Shown here piece by piece: positions 7,651 to 16,885 of a stretch of DNA of 48,022 bases (its first letter is position 1; each line of letters opens with the position of its first letter). Made by a program: the position numbers and the translations under genes. The notes under the pieces were generated by a model that did not search any database, was not told the DNA's origin, and worked only from the letters and a program-made list of their open reading frames with translations. The stretch comes from Rickettsiales bacterium (GTDB taxonomy: Bacteria; Bacteroidota; Bacteroidia; Cytophagales; Cyclobacteriaceae): NCBI GenBank assembly GCA_002729235.1, contig PBTY01000067.1, forward strand, positions 20,665-68,686, read 5' to 3'.

Positions 7651-8653
7651 CAGTAACCAGCCCAGCCAAAGATTCCACCCAAAGAGGATCATCGTTGAGG
7701 CTTTCTACCAAATCCCATTGCTCACCACCAGCATGAATGAAATCTTCCTGGTAGGTTTCTCCAACTTCGATGGTCGTTTCGAGACAGTCAGAAACAAACG
7801 CTGGTGAGAATGCAAGTACTTTCTTAATCCCTTTCTCAGCCAATTGATGCAACACCTCCTCAGTATATGGTTGTACCCACGGATCTTTTCCCAATCGAGA
7901 TTGGAAACATACGGTGTACTTTTCTTCAGGAATTCCGAGCTTTTCTGCCACAAGTCTTGTTGTGTGGAAACACTGAGCTCTGTAGCAGAACTGATTTCGC
8001 TCATGAAACTTGTTACAACAAGCTCCTAATTGACATTGGTTACCAACAGAAGCTTTTTTGATTTGTCTTTCTGGCAATCCATGATAACTGAATACGAAGT
8101 GATCGTATTCAGTTTTTTCCATCCACTTTTTACCATTATTCACAATGACTTGAAGGAATTTCTCATCTTCCAAAAACTGGGATGTAAACTTGATTTCTGG
8201 TATCACTTGCCAGTCTTTCACAATCTCCATCACCTTATCAATCACAGATCCAGTCGTTGCAGAGGCGTATTGCGGGAATAACGGAATGACATGGATGCTT
8301 GACACATTCTTTTCCTTCAATAGGTTCAGTCCTGACTCAATAGATGGACTCTGATACCTCATGGCGTAGTCTACCACATATTCATCCCCCAAAATAGAGC
8401 GTAGTGGATCCAAAAGATCCTCGGTGTAATATTTTAACGGGGAGCCACGCTCTGTAAACAACTTTCTGTATTCTGCTGCTGATTTAGGTGCTCTAAATGG
8501 TGCAATGATCAAATTAACCAGCATCCATCGTGGAACATCAGGGATGTCTATTACTCGCTTATCACTTAGAAATTCTCTAAGGTATTTCCTTACATCTGCA
8601 ACACTAGTAGAATCTGGAGTGCCCAGATTAACCATTAATACGCCTTTCTTCAT
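7643..8653 (-). CDS. hemH: Ferrochelatase
   Basis: A 336-residue protein with ferrochelatase landmarks: N-terminal GVLMVNLGTPD, the active-site H191 in FSYHGLPER and the C-terminal acidic motif SPAFVSDCLETTIEVGE. It inserts ferrous iron into protoporphyrin IX (or coproporphyrin III in coproporphyrin-dependent lineages) at the membrane. A cysteine-rich insertion between 207 and 228 (C207, C212, C213, C223, C228) follows the active-site histidine. Some bacterial ferrochelatases hold a [2Fe-2S] cluster with cysteines placed in the middle of the protein, so a cluster is possible. The gene lies 18 bases downstream of the VTT gene and its 3' end overlaps the amidase gene by 8 bases on the other strand. 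Confidence 0.94.
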   Translation of the reverse strand: MKKGVLMVNLGTPDSTSVADVRKYLREFLSDKRVIDIPDVPRWMLVNLIIAPFRAPKSAAEYRKLFTERGSPLKYYTEDLLDPLRSILGDEYVVDYAMRYQSPSIESGLNLLKEKNVSSIHVIPLFPQYASATTGSVIDKVMEIVKDWQVIPEIKFTSQFLEDEKFLQVIVNNGKKWMEKTEYDHFVFSYHGLPERQIKKASVGNQCQLGACCNKFHERNQFCYRAQCFHTTRLVAEKLGIPEEKYTVCFQSRLGKDPWVQPYTEEVLHQLAEKGIKKVLAFSPAFVSDCLETTIEVGETYQEDFIHAGGEQWDLVESLNDDPLWVESLAGLVTAN

Positions 8654-8671
8654 TACTAAAAATCTTCTTTA

Positions 8672-9262
8672 CTACAGGATATGAGCTTCCCAAATGAACA
8701 TGGCATAAACGAAAAACCGGGCAAACCGGAAGGTTGCGAAGAGCAGAAAGCGCCGGTAAGGATACTTCACTGTGCCCATTAGCATACAAATTCCGGCAAA
8801 AGGTAATGGTGTCAATGCCGCTACGATAACTAAGAATCCACCGAAGCGGTTTAAATGTTTTTCAAATCTTCCGAGATAATTTTTTCGAACCGTTCTGTAG
8901 AACTTGGTGGTACTGAAATGTGAACCAACGTAATACCCGAGCATTCCTGCCAGATAGGATATCACCGATAAGGCGATGACATTTAAAATATATTGCCAAA
9001 TCATCTCCTCGCGCAATGCCCAAATCATAAAGAGCTCAGGTGGAATAATCCCAAAAACTGCTTCAGACACAAAGAATATGGAATAGATAATGGTAGGATG
9101 ATCATACAAATCACCCAATATCCCTTTGAGTGTGATGTCATAGTTGGCCTCCAGGTAGAAATAACCACCAACAACAACCACCAACCAAATCAGACCTCTG
9201 AATAGATTGCGCAAGAAAAATCGGATTCTCTCTCGGCGTTCATTCTCCTGATTTAGCTCCAT
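8672..9262 (-). CDS. VTT-domain (DedA/SNARE-associated type) membrane protein
   Basis: A 196-residue polytopic membrane protein. After a charged N-terminus there is a membrane segment at 20-40, then the VTT core: FFVSEAVFGIIPPELFMIW (a re-entrant helix with proline pair), a membrane segment with GMLGYYVG, the amphipathic stretch RFEKHLNRFGG, VAALTPLPFAGICMLMG and a final hydrophobic helix. DedA/VTT proteins are implicated in lipid scrambling and undecaprenyl phosphate recycling; the substrate of this member is unknown. It begins at the ATG at 9262 and precedes hemH in a two-gene operon. Confidence 0.85.
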   Translation of the reverse strand: MELNQENERRERIRFFLRNLFRGLIWLVVVVGGYFYLEANYDITLKGILGDLYDHPTIIYSIFFVSEAVFGIIPPELFMIWALREEMIWQYILNVIALSVISYLAGMLGYYVGSHFSTTKFYRTVRKNYLGRFEKHLNRFGGFLVIVAALTPLPFAGICMLMGTVKYPYRRFLLFATFRFARFFVYAMFIWEAHIL

Positions 9263-9335
9263 AAATTAATAGATTGGAATAGTGATCTTTGGAACATACG
9301 GCTGTGTTAAACTTTAGTTTACTTGGACCGGCCGC

Positions 9336-9343
9336 CAAAACTA
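9336..9343 (-). promoter_or_regulatory. Possible -7 box upstream of the VTT-hemH operon
   Basis: TAGTTTTG on the minus strand fully matches TAnnTTTG. It lies about 70 bases before the VTT start codon and touches the stop codon of the preceding minus-strand gene. No clear -33 TTG is found at the right spacing, so this is tentative. Confidence 0.3.
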
Positions 9344-9985
9344 AGGTTTTTCTTCGTTCTCAGCAGGTTTTAGGCTCGACTTTTCATTCATTTCATTCTT
9401 AGCATAAGTCACTTCCCAGAAAGGATCTGCCAGTTCTGTATACTTTCCGTTGAATTGAGTGAGCATCACCTTTACAGCATAATTTAGCCGATTAACTGCA
9501 TCTCTGTAATAATCCAGACGGTTCATTGGATGATATATAAAGAATTTTACAATGGGAAAAGCCTCAGTTCGAAATGTACCCAACACTTTATTGGAAGACA
9601 TTTTACCTTTCTCCAAAGCATTAATTGCTTGATCACAGCTCCTGGACAAACCCGTCAATAGTTCACTATATATTTTGAAGGTTTCCAGATCTGATTGAGT
9701 GTACTGTTCCACTGTTTCTTCACAATGCGCCTTTAGTATTCTTAATCCAGGCAAACTACTTGTCGATTCAGTGAATACATCTGGTTGCCATAATATTTCT
9801 CGAAAAGTAAAAATCTCCGGCAGAAGCTCAGAATCATAACCTTCATCAGATTTGAGCATCAGCAATACTTCATGTGAAATATTACTCACTACACATTTTC
9901 CAGCTACCAAATTATAAGACCAGCCCTGTTCACTGCTCTCAATTAGGTCTGAAAAATTCCATATTTCACTTAACGAGATCTTCAT
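9341..9985 (-). CDS. Protein of unknown function
   Basis: A 214-residue soluble protein from the ATG at 9985 (an upstream in-frame TTG at 10003 is possible but less likely). No signal peptide or membrane segment is visible. The N-terminal half is mixed (ISLSEIWNFSDL...), the middle (about 85-165) is helical with regular leucines and charged residues, and the C-terminus is acidic and low in complexity (ENEEKP). No catalytic motif stands out and I do not recognise the family. It is followed on the same strand by the VTT-hemH operon, but a -7-like box between them suggests separate transcription. Confidence 0.7.
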   Translation of the reverse strand: MKISLSEIWNFSDLIESSEQGWSYNLVAGKCVVSNISHEVLLMLKSDEGYDSELLPEIFTFREILWQPDVFTESTSSLPGLRILKAHCEETVEQYTQSDLETFKIYSELLTGLSRSCDQAINALEKGKMSSNKVLGTFRTEAFPIVKFFIYHPMNRLDYYRDAVNRLNYAVKVMLTQFNGKYTELADPFWEVTYAKNEMNEKSSLKPAENEEKP

Positions 9986-10148
9986 TTTGTAATTATTGCC
10001 CAATATAATTCATAGAAATCACTTATTTGCTTGGGGGTAAGAATCAGATTTATTGCCTTTAGTGAAATTAGTAACACAACCATAATGCTCATATGCAGGG
10101 ATTTACACTAGAATATAGTATGCTTGCATAATAAATTGCCCAGTTTCT

Positions 10149-10370
10149 ATGACTCGTAAAGCATCGCCGATTTTTTATGAAGGGAATAAGATCCTGAGGA
10201 TCTCCGACCTTCCATTTTCTCAGTCCACACTGTTCTCAGGATGGGTACAGCCAAGCAACTTCGTGGTTCTAGGAGAACGTAATGATTTTGACTGTGTCAA
10301 ATATGAAGATTACGAATACTGGTACCAAAACTATTTCATCGGTGAGCGTGATCTGGATGAAATGATTTAG
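10149..10370 (+). CDS. Small protein of unknown function
   Basis: A 73-residue, acidic, aromatic-rich protein (C-terminal KYEDYEYWYQNYFIGE) with an ATG at 10149. There is no membrane segment or signal peptide. It sits alone between divergent neighbours, 61 bases before recJ on the same strand. A weak -7-like TATGCTTG lies at 10119-10126 (one mismatch to TAnnTTTG). Codon use looks like real coding sequence, but nothing indicates a function. It could be a small conserved Cytophagales protein; that needs homologues to confirm. Confidence 0.55.
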   Translation: MTRKASPIFYEGNKILRISDLPFSQSTLFSGWVQPSNFVVLGERNDFDCVKYEDYEYWYQNYFIGERDLDEMI

Positions 10371-10431
10371 AATTATCAATTCCAACTTTAAGTCACTTTA
10401 CTCTTTCCTAAAATTCTCCTAATTTCCCCAC

Positions 10432-12135
10432 ATGGATAAAAGGTGGGTGTTGTCGGAATCGTTTGATCAAAATCAAAAAGAAACTCTTTCACAAGAGCTG
10501 AACATCAATACCCAACTCGTAGAATTATTACTTCAAAGAGGCATCGAAACATTCGAAGATGCCAAGACCTTCTTCCGCCCTTCACTCAATGATTTACATG
10601 ACCCTTTCTTGATGAAAGGAATGGATATAGCAGTTAACAGGCTCTGTGATGCTATTTTTTCGCAAGAGAAAATCATGATCTACGGAGATTATGATGTGGA
10701 TGGTACTACGTCTGTCTCGCTGATGCATGGTTTTCTTGGAAAATTTTCAGAGCATCTGACCTACTACATCCCTGATAGATATACTGAAGGATATGGTATC
10801 TCCACCAGAGGAATTGAAAAGGCAAAGGAAGATGGCATTCATCTAATTATTAGCCTGGATTGTGGAATTCGAGCAGTTGACAAAGCAAAATTGGCAAACT
10901 CATATGATATTGACCTAATTATTTGCGATCACCACTTACCAGGAGACGAACTACCAAATGCACTGGCAATTTTGGACCCCAAACAAGCGGATTGTAAATA
11001 CCCATACAAAGAACTTTCTGGCTGTGGTGTAGGGTTCAAACTCCTTCAAGGCTTTTGTATGCAAAACTCCATTGATCTGGAAGAACTTTTCCATTTCATG
11101 GACCTTTTGGCAGTAAGTATTGCTTCAGATATTGTCCCGATAACTGGGGAAAATCGAGTGATGGCCTTTTATGGTTTAAAAAAACTGAATCATTCCCCGT
11201 GCCCTGGACTTCAAGCCCTCATTGATGTTTCCGGATTAAAAGGTGAACTTGATATCTCCAGCATCGTCTTTTATATAGGGCCTAGAATCAATGCCACTGG
11301 CAGGTTAACACATGCTCATGACTCTGTAAGACTACTAACTGCAAAGGACCCAAGTGAAACGGAGGCATTTGCAGAAGTACTGAATGCTAAAAACCGTGAG
11401 AGAAAGGATTTTGACAAGTCAATAACGGAAGAAGCACTCGAAATGGTAGAGGCAGATGAGCAATTAAAAACTGCTAGAAGTACTGTTCTTTTTAAAAATG
11501 ACTGGCACAAAGGGGTCATAGGAATAGTGGCATCACGATGTATCGAAAAATATTACCGACCAACCATCATTTTGACGGAATCATCAGAAAAAGCTACTGG
11601 AAGTGCCCGATCCATTGAAGGATTTGACATCCATGACGCCATTTCACAATGCAGTGACTTGCTAGAACAATTCGGAGGTCACACACATGCTGCAGGCTTG
11701 ACCATGTCAATAGATAATGTTCCTGCTTTTCAGCAAAAATTTGAGGAGATCGTTGCTAGCACCATAGCAAGTGACATTCTTTCACCAAAAATTGATGTGG
11801 ATCTAGAAGTTGATCTGGATTTCGTCAATTATAAGAATTACTCTATTATCAAACAGATGTCACCATTTGGTCCACATAACCAAAAGCCCATCTTCATCAG
11901 CAGAAATGTCCAGCTGAAGTACCCAGCCAAAATCATGAAAGAAGAACATTTAAAAGTCTGCATATATCAAGATGGCCAGGAATTCGTTTATGATGCTATA
12001 GGGTTTGGATTGGCAGAAAAAGCAGCACTACTAGAAAGTAATAAGCTGTTTGACATTGCTTATCAAATCGAGGAAAATGAATACCGAGGAAACAAAAGCC
12101 TGCAATTGAATATTAAGGATGTAAAAATTGCTTGA
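10432..12135 (+). CDS. recJ: Single-strand-specific 5'-3' exonuclease RecJ
   Basis: A 567-residue DHH/DHHA1 phosphoesterase. The DHH domain shows YGDYDVDG (84-91), LDCG and the name-giving DHH (166-168) for two metal ions. The DHHA1 domain follows, with GGHTHAAG (415-422) for nucleic-acid binding, and an OB-fold-like C-terminal part (about 460-567). RecJ degrades single-stranded DNA from 5' ends in RecF-pathway recombination, mismatch repair and base-excision repair. Length and order of domains are normal. It is the first gene of an apparent recJ-lptB-GH3 operon, with only 24 bases to lptB. Confidence 0.95.
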   Translation: MDKRWVLSESFDQNQKETLSQELNINTQLVELLLQRGIETFEDAKTFFRPSLNDLHDPFLMKGMDIAVNRLCDAIFSQEKIMIYGDYDVDGTTSVSLMHGFLGKFSEHLTYYIPDRYTEGYGISTRGIEKAKEDGIHLIISLDCGIRAVDKAKLANSYDIDLIICDHHLPGDELPNALAILDPKQADCKYPYKELSGCGVGFKLLQGFCMQNSIDLEELFHFMDLLAVSIASDIVPITGENRVMAFYGLKKLNHSPCPGLQALIDVSGLKGELDISSIVFYIGPRINATGRLTHAHDSVRLLTAKDPSETEAFAEVLNAKNRERKDFDKSITEEALEMVEADEQLKTARSTVLFKNDWHKGVIGIVASRCIEKYYRPTIILTESSEKATGSARSIEGFDIHDAISQCSDLLEQFGGHTHAAGLTMSIDNVPAFQQKFEEIVASTIASDILSPKIDVDLEVDLDFVNYKNYSIIKQMSPFGPHNQKPIFISRNVQLKYPAKIMKEEHLKVCIYQDGQEFVYDAIGFGLAEKAALLESNKLFDIAYQIEENEYRGNKSLQLNIKDVKIA

Positions 12136-12159
12136 TATCTTGCAGGGCCAAAGCACATT

Positions 12160-12897
12160 ATGGAGTTAAGAGCAGAGAACTTAGTAAAGAAGTACAAGAA
12201 GCGAAAGGTAGTGAACGACATCTCCGTGTCCGTAAACCAGGGAGAAATCGTGGGGTTACTAGGTCCAAATGGAGCAGGTAAAACCACTTCATTCTATATG
12301 ATTGTTGGTTTGATCAAACCAAACGATGGTCATATCTACCTGGATCAGGAGGATATTACTGATTTGGCCATGTATCGCCGAGCCAAAAAAGGCATCGGTT
12401 ATCTAGCTCAAGAAGCCTCTGTTTTTAGAAAGTTATCTGTAGAGGACAACATCCTTGCAGTTTTGGAAATGACCAACCTCAGCAAAGCCGAGCAGAGGGA
12501 AAAAATGGAAGGTTTGCTAGAGGAGTTCAGTTTGACCCATGTGCGCAAAAACCTGGGTATGGTACTGTCTGGAGGAGAGAGAAGGCGAACGGAAATTGCT
12601 CGTGCGCTAGCAGTAGATCCTAAATTTGTGCTGCTGGACGAGCCATTTGCTGGTGTAGACCCCATTGCTGTAGAAGAAATTCAATCGATCGTTTCAAAAC
12701 TTAAAGAGAAAAATATTGGTATCTTAATTACCGATCACAACGTGGATGAGACCCTGTCCATCACGGACAGAGCTTATCTAATGTTTGAAGGTAATTTATT
12801 GAAAGCTGGCACCCCTGAAGAACTAGCAGCCGATGAGCAAGTGAGAAGAGTTTACCTTGGTAAAAACTTTGAGCTGAAAAGACCAAAAATGACTTAA
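12160..12897 (+). CDS. lptB: LPS export ABC transporter ATP-binding protein LptB
   Basis: A 245-residue ABC ATPase with Walker A GPNGAGKT (35-42), signature LSGGE (136-140), Walker B VLLDEP (157-162) and switch histidine in ITDHNV. The sequence around the Q-loop ([18 protein letters not shown]) and [14 protein letters not shown] is typical of LptB rather than amino-acid or other ABC ATPases. LptB drives extraction of lipopolysaccharide from the inner membrane together with LptF, LptG and LptC, none of which are in this window. Its stop codon shares one base with the start of the GH3 gene (TAATG), indicating translational coupling. Confidence 0.93.
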   Translation: MELRAENLVKKYKKRKVVNDISVSVNQGEIVGLLGPNGAGKTTSFYMIVGLIKPNDGHIYLDQEDITDLAMYRRAKKGIGYLAQEASVFRKLSVEDNILAVLEMTNLSKAEQREKMEGLLEEFSLTHVRKNLGMVLSGGERRRTEIARALAVDPKFVLLDEPFAGVDPIAVEEIQSIVSKLKEKNIGILITDHNVDETLSITDRAYLMFEGNLLKAGTPEELAADEQVRRVYLGKNFELKRPKMT

Positions 12898-14414
12898 TGG
12901 AAATCATCAATTCCATATTAACCTGGGTCATGAAGAAACGAATTCATGACATAGAACTCTTCATGAAGTATCCTCATGAAGTACAGGAAGAACTGCGATC
13001 ATCACTTTTGATCAAGGCTGCCAAAACAGAATATGGAATTAAGAATGGATTCGAGTCCATTACCTCCGCTGAGGAATTCCGCAGAAATGTTCCGGTTGTT
13101 GCCTACGAGGACCTTTTCCCATACATAGAGCGGTTGATGAAAGGTCGCCAAAATGTACTTTGGCCCACCGAAGTGCGCTGGTTCGCTAAGTCCTCTGGTA
13201 CCACCAACGCTCGTAGTAAATTCATACCCGTTTCAAACGAAGCACTGGAAGACTGTCATTACAAAGGAGGTAAAGACCTGCTATCCATCTATGTGAATAA
13301 TTACCCTGAAACAAAGATGTTTACGGGTAAAAACCTGGTGATAGGAGGAAGCCAACAAGTCAACCAGTTTGATAAGAATGCCAAATCCTATTATGGAGAT
13401 GTGTCAGCTGTCCTGATTAAGAATTTACCTTTCTGGGCACAAATGGTAAGAACTCCATCGCTAGACATAGCGCTAATGGATGAATGGGAGGAGAAGATCG
13501 AAAAGATGGCTCATTATACTGCGGATGAGAATGTCACTTCCATCTCTGGAGTTCCAACATGGACCATAGTGCTATTGGAGAGAATTTTAGAAATCAAAGG
13601 AGCCAAGTCCGTTCTGGACGTTTGGCCAAATTTGGAAGCATTCATTCATGGGGCTGTTGCCTTCCAACCCTACAGACATCTATTCAAAAGTTTGATTCCT
13701 TCGGATCAAATGCGATACATGGAAACCTACAATGCATCTGAGGGATTTTTTGGGATTCAGGATCAGACTGACTCTACAGAAATGCTACTCATGTTGGATT
13801 ATGGAATCTACTATGAGTTCATTCCTGCAGATCAGTGGGATGAAGAAAATCCAAAAACCATTGGCTTGGAAGACGTAGAAGTGGGCAAAAACTACGCAAT
13901 AGTTATTACCACTAATTCTGGTTTATGGCGCTACAAAATAGGGGATACAGTGAGATTCACCTCCGTGAACCCTTATCGAATCAAGATTAGTGGTCGTACA
14001 AAGCATTTCATCAATGCTTTTGGCGAAGAATTAATTATTGAAAACGCTGAAGAGGCCATTTCATTGGCTTGTGAGCGCACTTCTGCTGAAATGGAAAACT
14101 TCACTGCAGGCCCCAAATATCTGGATGCTGGCACCAAGGGGTGCCATGAATGGATTATAGAGTTCAATCGTGAGCCTGATGATCTTGACCGTTTCAAACA
14201 GATTTTGGACGAAAAGCTAAGAGAGATTAATTCCGATTATGATGCTAAGCGTCACAAAGACCTGGCACTAGTTGCTCCTATCGTCCATAATGTTCCAAAA
14301 GGAACATTCTACAACTGGATGAAGAGTAGAGGTAAGCTTGGAGGGCAAAATAAGGTACCGAGACTATCCAATAACAGGGAGTACCTCGATAGCCTTATTG
14401 GCGTATTCGTTTAG
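12897..14414 (+). CDS. GH3-family acyl-adenylating protein
   Basis: A 505-residue member of the GH3 (auxin-responsive promoter) family, part of the ANL adenylating-enzyme superfamily. Visible motifs: the nucleotide-binding loop FAKSSGTTNARSKFIPVS (about 96-113), the second motif YNASEGFFGIQ, and GLWRYKIGDTVRFT leading to the mobile C-terminal domain. Plant GH3 enzymes join jasmonate, auxin or other acids to amino acids; the bacterial substrates are not established. The gene is coupled to lptB by a TAATG overlap, an unexpected partner for LPS export. Its 3' end overlaps the convergent PD40 gene by 4 bases. The family call is secure and the substrate unknown. Confidence 0.87.
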   Translation: MEIINSILTWVMKKRIHDIELFMKYPHEVQEELRSSLLIKAAKTEYGIKNGFESITSAEEFRRNVPVVAYEDLFPYIERLMKGRQNVLWPTEVRWFAKSSGTTNARSKFIPVSNEALEDCHYKGGKDLLSIYVNNYPETKMFTGKNLVIGGSQQVNQFDKNAKSYYGDVSAVLIKNLPFWAQMVRTPSLDIALMDEWEEKIEKMAHYTADENVTSISGVPTWTIVLLERILEIKGAKSVLDVWPNLEAFIHGAVAFQPYRHLFKSLIPSDQMRYMETYNASEGFFGIQDQTDSTEMLLMLDYGIYYEFIPADQWDEENPKTIGLEDVEVGKNYAIVITTNSGLWRYKIGDTVRFTSVNPYRIKISGRTKHFINAFGEELIIENAEEAISLACERTSAEMENFTAGPKYLDAGTKGCHEWIIEFNREPDDLDRFKQILDEKLREINSDYDAKRHKDLALVAPIVHNVPKGTFYNWMKSRGKLGGQNKVPRLSNNREYLDSLIGVFV

Positions 14415-15610
14415 TCTTTCACTTCCACCACAAATAGATCCAGATCCCCTGAAGAATAAATACGATTGGATGATATCAACCCAGTCTTATTATCAGAACT
14501 AATCGAAAAACTAATATCATCATCAACAGAATTCACAGGTAATCCGGCATTTATTGGTTTACCCCAGAGATTGGTATCTGGATCCATCTCTACGTAATAA
14601 ATATCACACTTGCCCAAACCACCTGGTCTGTTGGATGAAAAATAGAGTCGAGAACGGTCTTCAGTTAAAAACGGGTAATCCTCATCATAGGTACCATTCA
14701 CCTGGCCGGGAATTGGTGTGGGGTCCATCCACTCTCCTGTGGACCTCAATTTGTAGGACTCATAAAGATCCAAATGTCCTCCATCGACCTTTTTAGAAAA
14801 AATCACTCGATTACCATACCTGTTCATGTAAATGTGATGAGCATCTTGTAAAAAAGCAAGATCCAAATCCTCATGTACATTCCAACTACCACCGGTTACA
14901 TCCACCTTTTGCAAATGCTTATTGTCAGGATCTAAAAATACCAGTGACTCTTTTACATTCAGTACATTCAAGAACTCTGAGGGTATTTTTGTAGGTGAAA
15001 TAACCTCCGGAGCATTCCATCCATAGGAACCTTTGTCCGTTTTGTAAACCTCAAAAGAGCCCTGTCCATTTCTATCAGACATGAATATTAGCTGATCTCC
15101 TCCACTCATAAAAGCTCCAGGTAAATCTGCATAACGTGAATTAATTGGACTCTCCAGTGGAGCAATAACCATTTTTTCTGATGCTCCCTGAATCAACAAA
15201 AGTTTAGTCTCAGCATCAGACTTATAAAATTCAGACCCTTTTGAGTAATGAATATCGTTTAGAAACATATTGAAAGACTCTTCGGCCTCTGCAAGCTGAA
15301 ACCGTCTGAGCTGTACTCTTCCAAGCCAGTAGTTAAATAGCTCATCTGATTCAGGTGTGTCTTTGAACGCTAGCAGTTTATCAATTGGTGTGTTGCGATA
15401 TTTAAAGCTAAGCAATGCGCAAATCACAGACCTGTAATTGGTATCCTCGTAATCAGGGATGTAGCTAAAGGCATCGAGAGCCATTTCAAACTCGTCTGAC
15501 TCCATCAATTGCACAGCATCTGCATAAATCTGAGCATCTTCCTGGGCAAAAAGCAAAGAGCTATAGCATAACACCAATGCAAAAAATATTGGTTGGAATA
15601 TCCTCAACAT
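14411..15610 (-). CDS. Secreted TPR and PD40 (WD40-like propeller) protein
   Basis: A 399-residue protein with a signal peptide (1-22, ending LLFAQ). Residues about 25-140 are helical TPR-like repeats (QLMESDEFEMALDAFSYI, LAEAEESFNMFL). From about 160 to the end are PD40/WD40-like beta-propeller blades, recognisable as LIFMSDRNGQGSFEVY, RVIFSKKVDGGHLDLYES, RLYFSSNRPGGLGKCDIYY and GLISSNRIYSSGDLDLFVV. This resembles the N-terminal part of Bacteroidota TPR-PD40-OmpA proteins such as PorE of the type IX secretion system, but the OmpA peptidoglycan-binding domain is absent: the protein stops after the propeller. It probably acts in the periplasm or at the cell surface; partners are unknown. Confidence 0.8.
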   Translation of the reverse strand: MLRIFQPIFFALVLCYSSLLFAQEDAQIYADAVQLMESDEFEMALDAFSYIPDYEDTNYRSVICALLSFKYRNTPIDKLLAFKDTPESDELFNYWLGRVQLRRFQLAEAEESFNMFLNDIHYSKGSEFYKSDAETKLLLIQGASEKMVIAPLESPINSRYADLPGAFMSGGDQLIFMSDRNGQGSFEVYKTDKGSYGWNAPEVISPTKIPSEFLNVLNVKESLVFLDPDNKHLQKVDVTGGSWNVHEDLDLAFLQDAHHIYMNRYGNRVIFSKKVDGGHLDLYESYKLRSTGEWMDPTPIPGQVNGTYDEDYPFLTEDRSRLYFSSNRPGGLGKCDIYYVEMDPDTNLWGKPINAGLPVNSVDDDISFSISSDNKTGLISSNRIYSSGDLDLFVVEVKD

Positions 15611-15802
15611 AGTAGTCTAATAGTTGGTTAGTGATACAGAAATTAAGAAGAAATATGAAGATTTCATAATTCGGATATTTCTATAAATCACTGAAATTCA
15701 GAGTAATAGACCAATCTATTGCCATTATTTCATCATTGTCACATTCTATTAAAAATATGATTTTCCTGACTGCATTTTTTTCTTGAATCTTAAGAAGATG
15801 GA

Positions 15803-15824
15803 AATTTTCAATAAGATGAAAATT
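15803..15824. repeat. Short inverted repeat in the rluD-PD40 intergenic gap
   Basis: AATTTTCA and TGAAAATT form a perfect 8-bp stem around a 6-base loop, 4 bases after the rluD stop. The surrounding 217-base gap (15611-15827) is AT-rich and holds no convincing gene. The hairpin could mark the 3' end of rluD mRNA, but it is AT-only apart from one pair and lacks a following T-run. Confidence 0.25.
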
Positions 15825-15827
15825 ATT

Positions 15828-16859
15828 CTATTCTGAATGGTGAGTAACGTAGTTTTCCCATTTGTCCAGCACATTTACGAAATCCTCAGGAAGATCTGAA
15901 TCAAATTGCATCTGTTTTTTACTGACAGGATGAATAAAGCCTAAAGACTTGGCGTGTAGTGCCTGGCGAGGCATCACTTTGAAGCAGTTTTGCACAAACT
16001 GCTTGTACTTTGAAAACACGGTTCCTTTTAAGACTTGGTCGCCTCCATAAGTGGCATCATTAAACAGTGTATGACCCAAATATTTCATGTGTGCACGAAT
16101 CTGATGAGTCCTTCCTGTTTCTAAGTTGCACTGGATCAAACTCACATACCTAAGAGTTCTTAAGGTCTTGTAATGTGTAATGGCTGTTTTGCCAAAATCG
16201 CCTTTTGGAAAGGCCATTGTAATACGACGATCCTTCAAACTACGACCCACATTTACATTGATGGTACCATCTGCAGGATCAGGCTCTCCCCAAACCAAGG
16301 CATAGTAGGTCCTTTCAATGCTATGGTCAAAAAATTGCTTGGCCAGCCCATTCATGGCTTGCTCCGTTTTAGCAATTACAAGGAGCCCAGAGGTGTCTTT
16401 ATCAATGCGATGCACCAATCCCGGCCTACCTTCATTACCTTTCATTTCAGGTAGGTTTTGGAAATGAAAAGCCAGCGCATTGACCAAAGTTCCTGTCCAG
16501 TTTTGATAGGCAGGATGCACCACCATCCCTGCAGGCTTGTTAACCACCAGTAAATACTCATCTTCAAAAACAATGTCTAGTGGGATATCCTCTGGTACGA
16601 CATCCTCATCTCTGGGAGGCTCGGAAATGTAAACCTGTATGGAATCACCGGGATGTATTTTGTAGTTTGGTTTGATCTGCTGACCATTTACCTTCACAAA
16701 ACCATCTTTGATTCCTTGTTGAATTTTATTTCTAGTCACATTTGGAAGACGGTCAATCAAGAACTTATCAACTCTCAAAATTGCCTGATTTGGGTCGGCA
16801 ATGATGTGGTGTTGTTCAAATAACTCTTCTTCTTGTCCTTCTTCTTCTATTTCAGCCAT
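15828..16859 (-). CDS. rluD: RluA-family 23S rRNA pseudouridine synthase, RluD-like
   Basis: A 343-residue protein with an N-terminal S4 RNA-binding domain (about 25-85: LRVDKFLIDRLP, FVKVNGQQIKPNYKIHPGD) and the RluA catalytic domain with the active-site aspartate D153 in HRIDKDTSGLL. Later motifs GRTHQIRAHM and HAKSLGFIHP are also as expected. Such enzymes convert uridines of 23S rRNA to pseudouridine; RluD acts on helix 69. The S4 domain and length favour RluD over RluA. An acidic N-terminal extension of about 20 residues is typical of Bacteroidota forms. A TAAATTTG box (16864-16871, minus strand) lies only 4 bases before the ATG, which would imply an almost leaderless transcript if it is the real promoter. 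Confidence 0.9.
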   Translation of the reverse strand: MAEIEEEGQEEELFEQHHIIADPNQAILRVDKFLIDRLPNVTRNKIQQGIKDGFVKVNGQQIKPNYKIHPGDSIQVYISEPPRDEDVVPEDIPLDIVFEDEYLLVVNKPAGMVVHPAYQNWTGTLVNALAFHFQNLPEMKGNEGRPGLVHRIDKDTSGLLVIAKTEQAMNGLAKQFFDHSIERTYYALVWGEPDPADGTINVNVGRSLKDRRITMAFPKGDFGKTAITHYKTLRTLRYVSLIQCNLETGRTHQIRAHMKYLGHTLFNDATYGGDQVLKGTVFSKYKQFVQNCFKVMPRQALHAKSLGFIHPVSKKQMQFDSDLPEDFVNVLDKWENYVTHHSE

Positions 16860-16885
16860 GCTGCAAATTTATCTAACTTCGAGTT

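Noticed and set aside
9986-10003. Upstream TTG start for the unknown protein at 9.3-10.0 kb
   Set aside because: The ATG at 9985 lies only 6 codons downstream and is a conventional start; nothing favours the TTG.
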